Shown here in pieces: positions 43,687 to 52,961 of a stretch of 64,000 bases of DNA. Made by a program: the position numbers and the translations under genes. Below the pieces are notes generated by a model that worked only from the letters and a program-made list of their open reading frames with translations, ran no database searches and was not told where the DNA came from. The stretch's first letter is position 1. Each line of letters begins with the position of its first letter. The DNA is from JAUIET01 sp045106985 (GTDB lineage: Bacteria > Pseudomonadota > Gammaproteobacteria > Pseudomonadales > JAUIET01), in the NCBI GenBank assembly GCA_045106985.1, contig JBGCFQ010000024.1, positions 129,765-193,764 on the forward strand, written 5' to 3'.

Positions 43687-44598
43687 ATGCAAGACCTTGA
43701 TTTTCCAACCATTGAATCGTGCATTGGCAATACGCCACTGGTGCGTTTACAGCGTTTGCCAGGCAATACAAGCAATACCATACTGGCGAAGCTTGAGGGT
43801 AACAACCCTGCGGGCTCAGTAAAAGACCGAGCGGCTTTGAGTATGATCCAGCGTGCCGAACAGCGTGGCCAAATTAAACCAGGCGATACTCTGATTGAAG
43901 CGACTAGTGGCAATACAGGCATTGCCCTGGCTATGGCGGCAGCGATCAAGGGCTATAAGATAATACTCATAATGCCCGACCATATGAGTGAAGAGCGCAA
44001 GCTCGCAATGTCAGCCTATGGCGCAAAGTTGTTGGGAGTATCCCAAACAGGGGGTATGGAGGAGGCTCGTGACCTTGCGCTGGCTATGCAGGCGAGAGGT
44101 GAGGGTAAGGTTTTGGATCAATTCTCCAACCCCGATAACCCGCTCGCACACTACGACACGACAGGGCCAGAAATTTGGTCACAAACCGCTGGGCGAATTA
44201 CTCATTTTGTCAGCTCTATGGGCACAACGGGCACAATAATGGGCGTTTCTCGTTACCTTAAAGAACAGAACCCTGATATCCAGATAGTTGGTTTGCAGCC
44301 TGAAGATGGTTCAGCCATTCCGGGAATTCGCCGTTGGCCAACTGAGTATCTGCCCAAAATATTTGAATCAACAAGGGTCGATAGAACCATCGATATAAGC
44401 CAGCATCAATCGGAAACAACCATGCGCGAATTGGCTCGTACCGAGGGCATCTTTTGCGGGGTGTCGTCGGGAGGCGCTATCTCTGCAGCATTACAGTTGT
44501 CAGCTGAAGTGGAAAACGCGGTGATCGTTGCAATTGTGTGCGACAGAGGCGATCGATACATGTCTACAGGTGTGTTTGCTGATGGTTCAAGCGCGTAA
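43687..44598 (+). CDS. cysM: Cysteine synthase B (O-acetylserine sulfhydrylase)
   Basis: This PLP enzyme makes cysteine from O-acetylserine and sulfide or thiosulfate. The PLP lysine lies in NNPAGSVKDRAALSM (about residue 46). The Asn-loop EATSGNTGIAL and the phosphate-binding SMGTTGTIMGVSRYL loop are present. The 303-residue length and the GIRRWPTEYLPKIF motif favour CysM over CysK. The 3' end overlaps the relA start by 17 bases. Confidence 0.95.
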   Translation: MQDLDFPTIESCIGNTPLVRLQRLPGNTSNTILAKLEGNNPAGSVKDRAALSMIQRAEQRGQIKPGDTLIEATSGNTGIALAMAAAIKGYKIILIMPDHMSEERKLAMSAYGAKLLGVSQTGGMEEARDLALAMQARGEGKVLDQFSNPDNPLAHYDTTGPEIWSQTAGRITHFVSSMGTTGTIMGVSRYLKEQNPDIQIVGLQPEDGSAIPGIRRWPTEYLPKIFESTRVDRTIDISQHQSETTMRELARTEGIFCGVSSGGAISAALQLSAEVENAVIVAIVCDRGDRYMSTGVFADGSSA

Positions 44599-46813
44599 AT
44601 CGTCGCTTGCTCTGCTAGCGACAAAGTTCGAGTTCGACGACTGGTATTCGCAGCTACAGCTGCCAGATGACACCTATCAGGCTGAGGTGCTGGCGCAGGC
44701 TTTGGACATGAGTGCTGCCGCGGAGCTAGAGGCCGGCGTTAGCAGCCATATAGGAACAGACAAGAGTGCATTCCACTTTGGATTGCAGATGGCTGAAATA
44801 TTGCTGGCCTACAAGGTTGATCAAAATGCCTTTGTTGCCGCCTTGCTGTATAGACAAGTGCGCAAAATGCGAGTTTCGCTAGATGAAATAGAGCAGCAGT
44901 TTGGACCGCAGGTCAGCACCTTAATTGCCGGTGTTCAACGCATGGCAATGATTAGCCAAACAAGCGATGACCCTACTCGATCAGTGCTGGGTCAAGGTGC
45001 AAATCAAGCACAAGCTATTCGTAAAATGCTGATTTCCATCGTTGACGACGTGCGCATAGCCCTGCTCAAGTTGGCCGAACGAACGGTAGCAATACGTGTG
45101 GCAAAGGATGAGCCACAAAGGCGTATCAAAATAGCCCGGGAAGTATTTAATGTGTATGTGCCACTGGCGCATAGGCTTGGTATTGGGCAGCTTAAGTGGG
45201 AGCTGGAAGATCTGTCATTTCGCTATCTTGAGCCCGACGTTTATCAACAGATAGCGGGTTTGCTGGCTGAAAAAAGAGTTGATAGGGAATCATTTATTGA
45301 TCAGGTTGCTCAGCAACTAACAGAATCGTTGAATGATGCGGGGGTTAACTCTGACATAAGCGGCAGAGTGAAGCATATTTTCAGCATTTGGCGAAAGATG
45401 CGTTCTAAAGCCATAAGTTTTTCAGAAGTTTATGACATTCGTGCTGTGCGTATTTTGGTGGACAGACCTCACGATTGCTACGCGGCATTAGGGATTGTGC
45501 ATTTGCTCTGGCGCAGTGTTCCAAACGAATTTGACGATTACATAGCCAATCCAAAGGAGAATGGTTATCGGTCCTTGCATACGGCGGTGATTGGGCCTGG
45601 AGGAAGAACGCTTGAGGTTCAGATCCGTACGCATTCCATGCATCAGGAAGCCGAATACGGTGTGTGCGCGCACTGGGTGTACAAGGGGTCTGACAGCGAA
45701 AGATCTACGGATACCTCCTACGAGGAAAAAATCGCATGGCTTCGCGAGGTGCTGCAATGGAATGAAGATATGCAGCAAAGTGACGGCTTGGGTCGTCAGA
45801 TACGTAGCCAAATCGTTAGTGATCGAGTGTATGTGTTTACGCCAGAAGGCCATGTTGTTGATTTGCCTCGGGGTGCGACGCCAATCGACTTCGCCTATCA
45901 TGTTCATACCGACGTTGGTCACCGCTGCAAAGGGGCAAAGATTGGCGGGCGTATAGTGCCGCTGTCCTATCAGTTGAAAACAGGCGAGCAGATCGAAATC
46001 ATTACTGGCAGCCAATTTTCGCCCAGTCGAGATTGGATGCGCGATGGTTTAGCGTACACGCGTACTGCGCGGGCTAAATCGAAGATACGGCAGTGGTTCA
46101 AGCGACAAGACAGCGAAGATAATGAAGCTGCAGGCCAACAGTTGGTTGAACGTGAATTTAAACGCCTTGCCCTGACCAGCCTTGATTACAGTTATGTTGC
46201 GCGTAAAGTTAATTGTCAGAGCGTAGAGTCAATGTATGCGGCGATCGGTGCCGGAGATATTGGTTTGAACCAAGTGTTGAATGCGGCGCAGAGCATACTG
46301 GGAGCGGATAGCCCTGACTTTAAACCACGTATCCACGACATTGAGCGGGCTGAAAAAGCGATTGGCGTGCAAATTGGAGGCGTTGGTAACTTGCTCAGCC
46401 ACTTGGCAAGGTGTTGCAAAGCTGTGCCGGGCGACCCCATTCTGGGTTACGTAACGCAGGGAAGGGGGGTGTCGATACACCGTCAAGACTGCGGGCGAAT
46501 GTTGTCTCTGGTGGACAAAGACCCAGATCGCGTAATAGAGGTTAGCTGGGACGGATACGACGAATATACCTACCCGGTAGAAATCAGAGTGGAAGCCTAT
46601 GATCGCAGAGGGCTATTGAGCGATGTGACAGGCCTATTAGCAGCCGAAAAGTGCAATCTGACACAGGTGCAAACTCACACTAACAAACAAACCAACACTG
46701 TTCGAATAGTGATCACTATCGAGGTAGATGGCCTTCACTCTTTGGCTAGTTTGCTGGCCAAAATCAGCATGCTCAAAAATGTCTCATCAGCTGAGCGAAT
46801 TGTCAGCGGTTGA
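44582..46813 (+). CDS. relA: (p)ppGpp synthetase RelA
   Basis: RelA makes (p)ppGpp on stalled ribosomes. ATG 44582 is preferred; the upstream extension lies inside cysM. The N-terminal HD-like domain lacks the intact His-Asp hydrolase motif (LLYRQVRKMRVSLDEIEQQF), as in monofunctional RelA. The synthetase region shows YDIRAVRILVDRPHDCYAAL and NPKENGYRSLHTAVIGPGG. The TGS domain has VYVFTPEGHVVDLPRGATPI, and a zinc-finger/ACT end follows (VEAYDRRGLLSDVTGLLA). The length is 744 residues. In Pseudomonas rlmD lies between cysM and relA; here they overlap. Confidence 0.95.
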   Translation: MVQARKSSLALLATKFEFDDWYSQLQLPDDTYQAEVLAQALDMSAAAELEAGVSSHIGTDKSAFHFGLQMAEILLAYKVDQNAFVAALLYRQVRKMRVSLDEIEQQFGPQVSTLIAGVQRMAMISQTSDDPTRSVLGQGANQAQAIRKMLISIVDDVRIALLKLAERTVAIRVAKDEPQRRIKIAREVFNVYVPLAHRLGIGQLKWELEDLSFRYLEPDVYQQIAGLLAEKRVDRESFIDQVAQQLTESLNDAGVNSDISGRVKHIFSIWRKMRSKAISFSEVYDIRAVRILVDRPHDCYAALGIVHLLWRSVPNEFDDYIANPKENGYRSLHTAVIGPGGRTLEVQIRTHSMHQEAEYGVCAHWVYKGSDSERSTDTSYEEKIAWLREVLQWNEDMQQSDGLGRQIRSQIVSDRVYVFTPEGHVVDLPRGATPIDFAYHVHTDVGHRCKGAKIGGRIVPLSYQLKTGEQIEIITGSQFSPSRDWMRDGLAYTRTARAKSKIRQWFKRQDSEDNEAAGQQLVEREFKRLALTSLDYSYVARKVNCQSVESMYAAIGAGDIGLNQVLNAAQSILGADSPDFKPRIHDIERAEKAIGVQIGGVGNLLSHLARCCKAVPGDPILGYVTQGRGVSIHRQDCGRMLSLVDKDPDRVIEVSWDGYDEYTYPVEIRVEAYDRRGLLSDVTGLLAAEKCNLTQVQTHTNKQTNTVRIVITIEVDGLHSLASLLAKISMLKNVSSAERIVSG

Positions 46814-46923
46814 AGCACCTCTTCACTGATCACTTGGTCTACACTTAGTAAAGCGCGCGAGCACGTCCTGCAATCAACTTGGGCTCGGCGCACCAGGGTT
46901 CGTCAGCTATAAAAAAGAGACCA

Positions 46924-48168
46924 ATGAGCAAACAAGAAGTTGTCCTACCTAATACCGGTTTTGCTCGCAATATGGGGCGAGGCCATGCTCAGCAAGGCAA
47001 TCTGCGCTATTTGGAAAAGTCGATTCATGAGCGCTGGGCATTAGGGCAGAATATAGTTTTGTGCTGGACCCCGTCGCGATCTGGAATCGATTTATTGATC
47101 GTGCCTCACTATTTTCTCGGTGCTTTCTCTGCAAGCCTTAATGAGGTGCAGAAGCCTGGCTCGCGCGTTGAAGAAAATGGCGAGTTTATTCGTGAACTTA
47201 TCTCCACCGACAGGCGCATGAAAAACACCGATTTTGCGCGCGCAGAAAAACGCTTGGACCTGCAACGGCTGTCACTTAAGTTGCCTATACCACTCTCTGA
47301 AGAACCGCACATCCTCGAGCAGATAGAAGATATCGTAAAGCGCCATAGCATTAGCTTTGTGCCCAAGCGAGCGGTTTTGCTGTTCGACATCGTAGACTTC
47401 ACTTTGTTTACACCCTTCGAGCAAACTAGCCAGCTAACCAGCTTGTCTTATTCGCTAAATTCCGCGTATAACAAAATGCAGCAGATGGGTATCGACATAG
47501 ACTTCCGCCGTACTACCACCGGCGACGGGTTTTACGTTTGGGTTCGCGCGAACGAACCAATAATGACGATTCACCTTTTTCAATTCATGCTATTGGCCAT
47601 TGCTGATAATGCGATTGCCAAACGCAAGTCGGTTGGCAATACCGTTCCGGTTATACGCACCGGTTTTCATGTTGGCAGCCACTACGAGTTTTATCAGGCC
47701 GAAGCACTCAACCCAACCATGAACAGCTACATTGTCGGCGAAGTAACCATAGAGCTGGCCAGAATGCTTGATCTTGCGCAGGCGGGGCAGATTTTCATAG
47801 GTGACTTCATTGCAGAAATTCCAACCTCGAATCGTGATGGCGCGTATTTAATAGAGGTGGATGCGCAAAAGTTCTTGGAAAGAGTTGCGCGTAACCTCGA
47901 GGGTTTTAAAGGTCTGGTTTTGTCTGATGAGGAAGTGGTGGCGATCCATGCTTACCTAACAGGTGAAACAGGTCTCTCTGCGGGTCAAATTGTTAGAAAG
48001 TTTAAGATAACCGACAAGCATGGCCGCTCGCGCTATGCGCACAACCTTCGTTGCAACATTCATATCAAGAATGGTAAAACTATTATCCTTGGTTTGCAGG
48101 ACTACTACTTGCCAAAGTCGGGCAATGTTCTCGGCGAGAGCCGTTCAAAGCCTATGATTACTGGCTAG
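46924..48168 (+). CDS. Class III adenylate/guanylate cyclase-domain protein
   Basis: Starting at ATG 46924 (AGAGA upstream; the frame extends to 46879) the protein has 414 residues with no membrane helix. Residues about 148-310 form a class III nucleotidyl cyclase domain. FDIVDFT carries the first metal Asp (155) and TTTGDGFYVW the second (201). A later GFHVGSHYEF block and NSYIVGEVTIELARMLDLAQ follow the family fold. The N-terminal 145 residues are a basic/helical domain not recognised. The C-terminal 100 residues (LVLSDEEVVAIHAYLTG, then KFKITDKHGRSRYAHNLRC) may bind ligand or protein. Purine-selecting residues cannot be judged by eye, so cAMP, cGMP or loss of activity are all open. It sits alone after relA. 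Confidence 0.72.
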   Translation: MSKQEVVLPNTGFARNMGRGHAQQGNLRYLEKSIHERWALGQNIVLCWTPSRSGIDLLIVPHYFLGAFSASLNEVQKPGSRVEENGEFIRELISTDRRMKNTDFARAEKRLDLQRLSLKLPIPLSEEPHILEQIEDIVKRHSISFVPKRAVLLFDIVDFTLFTPFEQTSQLTSLSYSLNSAYNKMQQMGIDIDFRRTTTGDGFYVWVRANEPIMTIHLFQFMLLAIADNAIAKRKSVGNTVPVIRTGFHVGSHYEFYQAEALNPTMNSYIVGEVTIELARMLDLAQAGQIFIGDFIAEIPTSNRDGAYLIEVDAQKFLERVARNLEGFKGLVLSDEEVVAIHAYLTGETGLSAGQIVRKFKITDKHGRSRYAHNLRCNIHIKNGKTIILGLQDYYLPKSGNVLGESRSKPMITG

Positions 48169-48362
48169 CATTACTCCTTAAGTCTCTATTTTTCTTCTGC
48201 TGAAGAACGGTCGGATGATCGCCAGCTAATCTAGTTCACGGCCTCTCTAAGCCAGTGTTCGCAATGGTATCTCTTCGTAATACGCCTTTTCTGAGTGTTA
48301 ATGTCTGTCAATTTGAATATTTTTGTCCTATCGACTTAGTCTCTGTTCTATCAATATGCCGC

Positions 48363-48377
48363 CGACATTCAGTGTCG
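48363..48377. promoter_or_regulatory. 15-base palindrome upstream of TonB-dependent receptor gene
   Basis: CGACA-TTCAG-TGTCG is a perfect 5-base-arm palindrome 53 bases before the receptor start, in a 261-base gap. It could be an operator for a LacI- or GntR-type sugar regulator. No iron-uptake (Fur) box is visible here. Purely positional inference. Confidence 0.2.
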
Positions 48378-48429
48378 TCGTCATTGGTACCATAATTCAA
48401 ATCCAGCAATTCATGTCAGGAGAACCTTC

Positions 48430-50805
48430 ATGAGAACACCACGTTTAACAGTTATCGCCATTGCTATAGCATCCGCCAATGTTTCAGGTGTAGCAATTGC
48501 TCAGGAGAACAGTCTTGTTTTAGAGGAGATTGTAGTTACGGCCCGAAAACGCTCTGAAAGCATGCAAGACGTGCCGATGGCGATATCCGCGTTCACGGGC
48601 GATCAATTACAAAACTTCGGAATTGACAGCATCACCGAGGTTGCTCGGATGACACCGAACCTCATCATGAACGAGACCAGCGGGTTAGTTGGCGGAGCGA
48701 TTTCTGTCTTCATGCGGGGAATCGGCAACGACCCAGGGTTGGCTCAGGGTGTTGGTATTTATGTGGATGATGTCTATCTCAACCGCACAAGCGGCGCACT
48801 CCTGGAAGTATTCGATGTAGATCGTATTGAAGTCCTGAAAGGACCCCAGGGCCACCTTTATGGACGCAACACCATCGGTGGCGCCGTTAAGTACATTACC
48901 AGAGAACCGGGTGAAGAGTTCGAGGGCAACGCAGAGGTTAAAGTCGGTTCAGATGGTTACCTCAGGGTGAAAGGTGGTGCATCTGGGCCGCTGGTCGACA
49001 ACACGCTATTCGGTGGTGTGTCTGTTTCCTGGAAGGAGCGCGATGGCTTCCAGAACAATAGCTTTGCTGGCAGTGACGACCCCTGGGGCGTTGACACTAT
49101 GGCTATCCGTGGCACGTTAGTGTGGGCACCTAGCGACACTGTAAAAGTGAAATTAGCTGGCGATTACTCCAAGGACGAATCTCTGCCGCCAGTACCGAAC
49201 CGTATTGCACTAGACGAAGCCAATATTGGTACCATTAATTTGATTACCACCACAGCCAATGCACTATTCGGACCGGGAACGGCGCTGTTTGATACACCCC
49301 ATGATCTCAGCTTTCCTGCTGACGTTGACGACGTGTCTACAGGTTTCATTGATGGTTTCAACCAATTCGAAATTGAACAGACCAATGTGGCCCTCACCGT
49401 CGAGTGGGATTTAAGCGATCAGTGGGTGTTGAAGTCGGTTACCGCTGGACGCTTTTTGGAGTCTGTACAGCCATTTGACTTTGATGGCAGTGAGCAATTG
49501 TGGATCAATACTATCCGCGAGGGCATTGAAAGCGAGGACCTCAGCCAGGAGTTCCAGCTCAACTTCACCGGAGATACCGTCAATGCCGTTATGGGTTTGT
49601 ATTACCTCGAGTCTGAGCAAACCCAGGGTGCTAACCGAACTTTTCAGTCCGCCCGTTTACGCGCGGTTCAGTTCCACGATAAAAATACCACGGTAGATGA
49701 TCGCGATCTGGACTCAGTATCCGCCTATGCGAATGTAGACTGGAATATCAGCGATGACTTGCAGTTGTCAGTTGGCGGTCGCTATACCAAAGACTCCAAA
49801 AAGGAGATTCAGCGCTCCACGGTAACTCAGGGTTTTTATGCACTGGCGATTTCATCTGCCACTGGTCCTCTACCGCTGGCGATAATGCCTGGCCAGGAGG
49901 CGTTAGTGGAGGCGAGTCCGCTGTTTGTTACCTGGGCTGCTAACACCCGGTTTTTCGAATTCAGCGCGCCAGAAAACACGGACGCCGAAGACGATTGGAC
50001 GGAGTTTACTCCCAGCGCCAGACTGTCCTATCACTTGAGCGATGACACTATGGTGTACGGAGGTGTTTCTACCGGCTTCAAATCTGGCGGTTTTAACCGT
50101 ACCGGTGGCAACTCTTCTTCCTTCGCACCGGAGACAGTAACCACGTATTCGCTGGGATTGAAGTCAACCCTGATGGATGGCAGTCTGCGCTTGAACTCAG
50201 AGTTGTTCTACAACGATTATCAGGACAAGCAGCTTCAATCTATCCAGATTTTGGCAGATGGTTCTCTGGATGCACAGACTTTGAACGTTGGTGAAGTCAC
50301 CAACAGCGGTATCGAGTTCGAAGTAACTTGGTTGCCACCGGTTGACGGTCTGATGGTTAACTTCAATATTGGTTATCTTGACACCACGATAGACTCCTAT
50401 GAGTCTCGTGATGACGCAGGCAATGTGATCGATCTGGCCGACACGACTGAATTGGGTTACGCACCGGAAATTACGGGCCAACTCCGTGCCACCTACGATA
50501 TTCCAATGGGCGATACCGGCTACCTGACCTTGGGTGGCGATGTATCCTACCAGGACGACATGTTTACCACGTCGCCGATCGATTTGAATGATCCGCTGCA
50601 AGTTGCACAGATGGCGGAAAACCACTTTATCACTAATGCCTCAATTGCCTACCGTAGCAATGACGAGCGCTGGAGAGTTGCACTAGAAGGCAAGAACCTG
50701 GGTGATGAGCGCCAGGTAGTAAATACTTTTGATATTGGTATAGTCGCCACCGCTGGTTACAACGCACCGCGCACTTGGGCCTTGTCAGTGGGCTACGAGT
50801 TTTAA
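48430..50805 (+). CDS. TonB-dependent outer-membrane receptor
   Basis: The 791-residue protein has a signal peptide (to about residue 24, GVAIAQ). A TonB-box/plug start follows (LEEIVVTARKRSESMQDVPM) and the plug domain (VGIYVDDVYLNRTSGALLEV, then VLKGPQGHLYGRNTIGGAVK). A 22-strand beta-barrel follows and ends ALSVGYEF. The family imports siderophores, vitamin B12, or oligosaccharides; the substrate is unknown. No Fur box is seen, and the adjacent mannonate dehydratase favours a carbohydrate or organic-acid ligand. ATG 48430 has AGGAG upstream. A rho-independent terminator follows at 50981-51008. Confidence 0.93.
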   Translation: MRTPRLTVIAIAIASANVSGVAIAQENSLVLEEIVVTARKRSESMQDVPMAISAFTGDQLQNFGIDSITEVARMTPNLIMNETSGLVGGAISVFMRGIGNDPGLAQGVGIYVDDVYLNRTSGALLEVFDVDRIEVLKGPQGHLYGRNTIGGAVKYITREPGEEFEGNAEVKVGSDGYLRVKGGASGPLVDNTLFGGVSVSWKERDGFQNNSFAGSDDPWGVDTMAIRGTLVWAPSDTVKVKLAGDYSKDESLPPVPNRIALDEANIGTINLITTTANALFGPGTALFDTPHDLSFPADVDDVSTGFIDGFNQFEIEQTNVALTVEWDLSDQWVLKSVTAGRFLESVQPFDFDGSEQLWINTIREGIESEDLSQEFQLNFTGDTVNAVMGLYYLESEQTQGANRTFQSARLRAVQFHDKNTTVDDRDLDSVSAYANVDWNISDDLQLSVGGRYTKDSKKEIQRSTVTQGFYALAISSATGPLPLAIMPGQEALVEASPLFVTWAANTRFFEFSAPENTDAEDDWTEFTPSARLSYHLSDDTMVYGGVSTGFKSGGFNRTGGNSSSFAPETVTTYSLGLKSTLMDGSLRLNSELFYNDYQDKQLQSIQILADGSLDAQTLNVGEVTNSGIEFEVTWLPPVDGLMVNFNIGYLDTTIDSYESRDDAGNVIDLADTTELGYAPEITGQLRATYDIPMGDTGYLTLGGDVSYQDDMFTTSPIDLNDPLQVAQMAENHFITNASIAYRSNDERWRVALEGKNLGDERQVVNTFDIGIVATAGYNAPRTWALSVGYEF

Positions 50806-50980
50806 GCCATAGCTGAGCTTTCTTTGTTGATTGCGCACGCGGCTATGCTGGTGTCCTAGTAACTGAGGCAAGATATTTCACCGCAAAACTGTTGGGATTA
50901 CTGCTAGCTTCTACTTCTACCTTTACAGCTAGATTGCCCAGGCCGGTGTTGGCGTAGCTAACATCCGGTCTCATTAAAAG

Positions 50981-51008
50981 GCCCAGGCATTCGTGCATGG
51001 GCTTTTTT
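50981..51008 (+). terminator. Rho-independent terminator after TonB-dependent receptor gene
   Basis: GCCCAGGCA at 50981-50989 and TGCATGGGC at 50994-51002 pair with one mismatch around a TTCG tetraloop. Six T residues follow at 51003-51008. It lies 175 bases after the receptor stop and before the convergent uxuA gene. Confidence 0.8.
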
Positions 51009-51046
51009 ATTTATCGGCGGCGGTATTAATCAATCGGTCACTACGT

Positions 51047-52243
51047 TCATTCGGCTGACAGTGCTCGAATCACTCCGCGCACTTCTGCAAGTCCTTTGAG
51101 GCGCCCGATGCCGGAATACCCTGGGTTTACATTTTTGCCGATGTCGTCCATCATCTGATGCCCGTGATCTGGTCGAGCAAAAATTTCTTCTTGCTCAGGC
51201 TCTTCGCGTTTGCGTCGGGACTCTTCATTCAACAACTCTTTGATGACCTTCACCATGTCTATGTCACTGTCCAGGTGGCTGGCTTCGTAGAACGAGCGTT
51301 GTTCTTCGGGATCTCGAGTAACACCACGCAGATGGGAAAAGTTGATGCGTGGTCCAAATTGCCGAGCCATTGCCGGAAGATCATTATCCGGTCGACTGCT
51401 GTATGTTCCAACACACAGGGTAATTCCATTTGATGGGCTTGGCAGTGCTTCGAAGAGAAGTTCAAGGTCGTCTGCGGTGCAGATGATTCGTGGTAGCCCC
51501 AACATATCTCGAGGCGGATCGTCCGGATGAATGGCCAGCTTTACCCCCATTGCTTCGGCGGCCGGCAACACTTGTTCAAGAAAAGCGAACAGATTGCTGC
51601 GCAGAACATCGCTGCTCACATCTTTGTAATTTGTGAGCATGATACGGAAATCATCCAACCCATAGCTGTCTGTCATTCTGCCGGGCAGGCCGGCAATTAT
51701 ATTGTTAGTGAGTAGGGTACGCTCCGCATCGGACATGGCGTCAAAGGTGCGTCGCGCTTCGTCTACTTCCGTTTCACTGTACTCGGCTTCTGCGCTTTCG
51801 CGCTTGAGAATGAAGAGATCAAAAGCGGCGAACTTTTTTTGGTCAAAACGTAATGCAAAAGCCCCGTTTGGAAGCTCGTACTGTAAATCTGTGCGGGTCC
51901 AATCGATCACCGGCATGAAGTTATAACAAATAGTTTTAACGCCGCATTTAGCCAGGTTTTGCATGGATTCAATCCAGTTGGCTACGTACTTCTCGTGCCC
52001 AGGCCGACCTAACTTAATATCTTCATGAACTGGAATGCTCTCTACTACTAACCATTGCAACGGTGTTAGCCCGGGTGTGCAGTCCTCAATCAAAGTCTTA
52101 TATTGACGAACAGCCTCGATGGACCATACCTCACCGGTAGGTATGGTATGCAAAGCGCTCACGATGGTGGTTGCGCCAGTTTGTCGAATGTCGTCCAGTG
52201 TTACTGGATCTTTTGGTCCAAACCATCTCCACGACTCATGCAT
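51047..52243 (-). CDS. uxuA: D-mannonate dehydratase
   Basis: UxuA dehydrates mannonate to 2-keto-3-deoxygluconate in glucuronate breakdown. The N-terminal MHESWRWFGPKDPVTLDDIR and the metal-site segments are visible: YNFMPVIDWTRTDL, LAIHPDDPPRDMLGLPRI, and FARPDHGHQMMDD with the active-site Asp-His. At 398 residues it is the normal length. Neither uxaC nor uxuB/kdgK lies near it. It is therefore an isolated pathway gene that either works with hexuronate genes elsewhere or serves a different acid. It converges on the receptor terminator. Confidence 0.95.
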   Translation of the reverse strand: MHESWRWFGPKDPVTLDDIRQTGATTIVSALHTIPTGEVWSIEAVRQYKTLIEDCTPGLTPLQWLVVESIPVHEDIKLGRPGHEKYVANWIESMQNLAKCGVKTICYNFMPVIDWTRTDLQYELPNGAFALRFDQKKFAAFDLFILKRESAEAEYSETEVDEARRTFDAMSDAERTLLTNNIIAGLPGRMTDSYGLDDFRIMLTNYKDVSSDVLRSNLFAFLEQVLPAAEAMGVKLAIHPDDPPRDMLGLPRIICTADDLELLFEALPSPSNGITLCVGTYSSRPDNDLPAMARQFGPRINFSHLRGVTRDPEEQRSFYEASHLDSDIDMVKVIKELLNEESRRKREEPEQEEIFARPDHGHQMMDDIGKNVNPGYSGIGRLKGLAEVRGVIRALSAE

Positions 52244-52961
52244 GCTTGCTTACCCCAGTTAGTGCTGCATCTAAATTAAAGTGCGCTATTCAAGGCGCTT
52301 CATCGAATAAACTGTTTAGCGCTGCTCTAACCCCTATGCTCTCGAGGGCTCTGTGAAGCTTTTTAACTCTTGCCATGCAGGCTTGCTTAATAAAAAGTCG
52401 AATTGTTCAGCGCCCTTTAAACAGCTGGAAGCCAGAAGCATCGCAACCAGATCCGCAGTTGGAAAACTCACAGTGTAATAGATCAATCAGATTTATGCTA
52501 AGCAGTGCCCTGTGGAGCCATTTGCTCTAGCTCGTTAGAATGTATAACCCGCTCCTCGTTTCACGGCCTTAATAGAGAATTTCTTCAATCGGGGCAATGC
52601 CGCGGCGCACAGCGCCCTTGGAATGTTTGCGACAGGTGACGTCAGTGACCGCCGCAGATATCGTTAAACGGCCACGCCTGCCGCGTTTTTGGCTCTGATG
52701 TGGCACTGGATGAGGAGAAAGTCCTGAATGATCTGGTCAGCTATTATTGATGACATATTGTTAAGGCCTTTTAGTAGCTTACCTTGAGCCCTCAGCGCTA
52801 CCCTGTCTATCGTTGTTCGTCTTCTGAAAGGCGATTTTTCGGGTGAACTGAGCTGAGAGCTACCACCGCTTTAATGGTAAAGTTCTCAGATTGAATTGCC
52901 GGTAGAAATTACTTGGGCGTAGGAGTTTGACATTAAATTACTAATAGATGAGGGCTTAGCT
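52244..52961. other. 718-base gap upstream of the catabolic gene group
   Basis: This is the longest non-coding stretch of the window. It lies between the divergent starts of uxuA and the amidohydrolase gene. I see no convincing frame, tandem repeat, tRNA or terminator-like hairpin. It presumably carries both promoters. A decayed gene or a small RNA cannot be excluded by eye. Confidence 0.4.

Noticed and set aside
45488..46015. 175-residue minus-strand frame inside relA
   Set aside because: It covers the synthetase and TGS regions of relA and has no protein-like character.
48169..48429. Fur box upstream of the TonB-dependent receptor
   Set aside because: No GATAATGATAATCATTATC-like sequence is present, so iron regulation is not supported.
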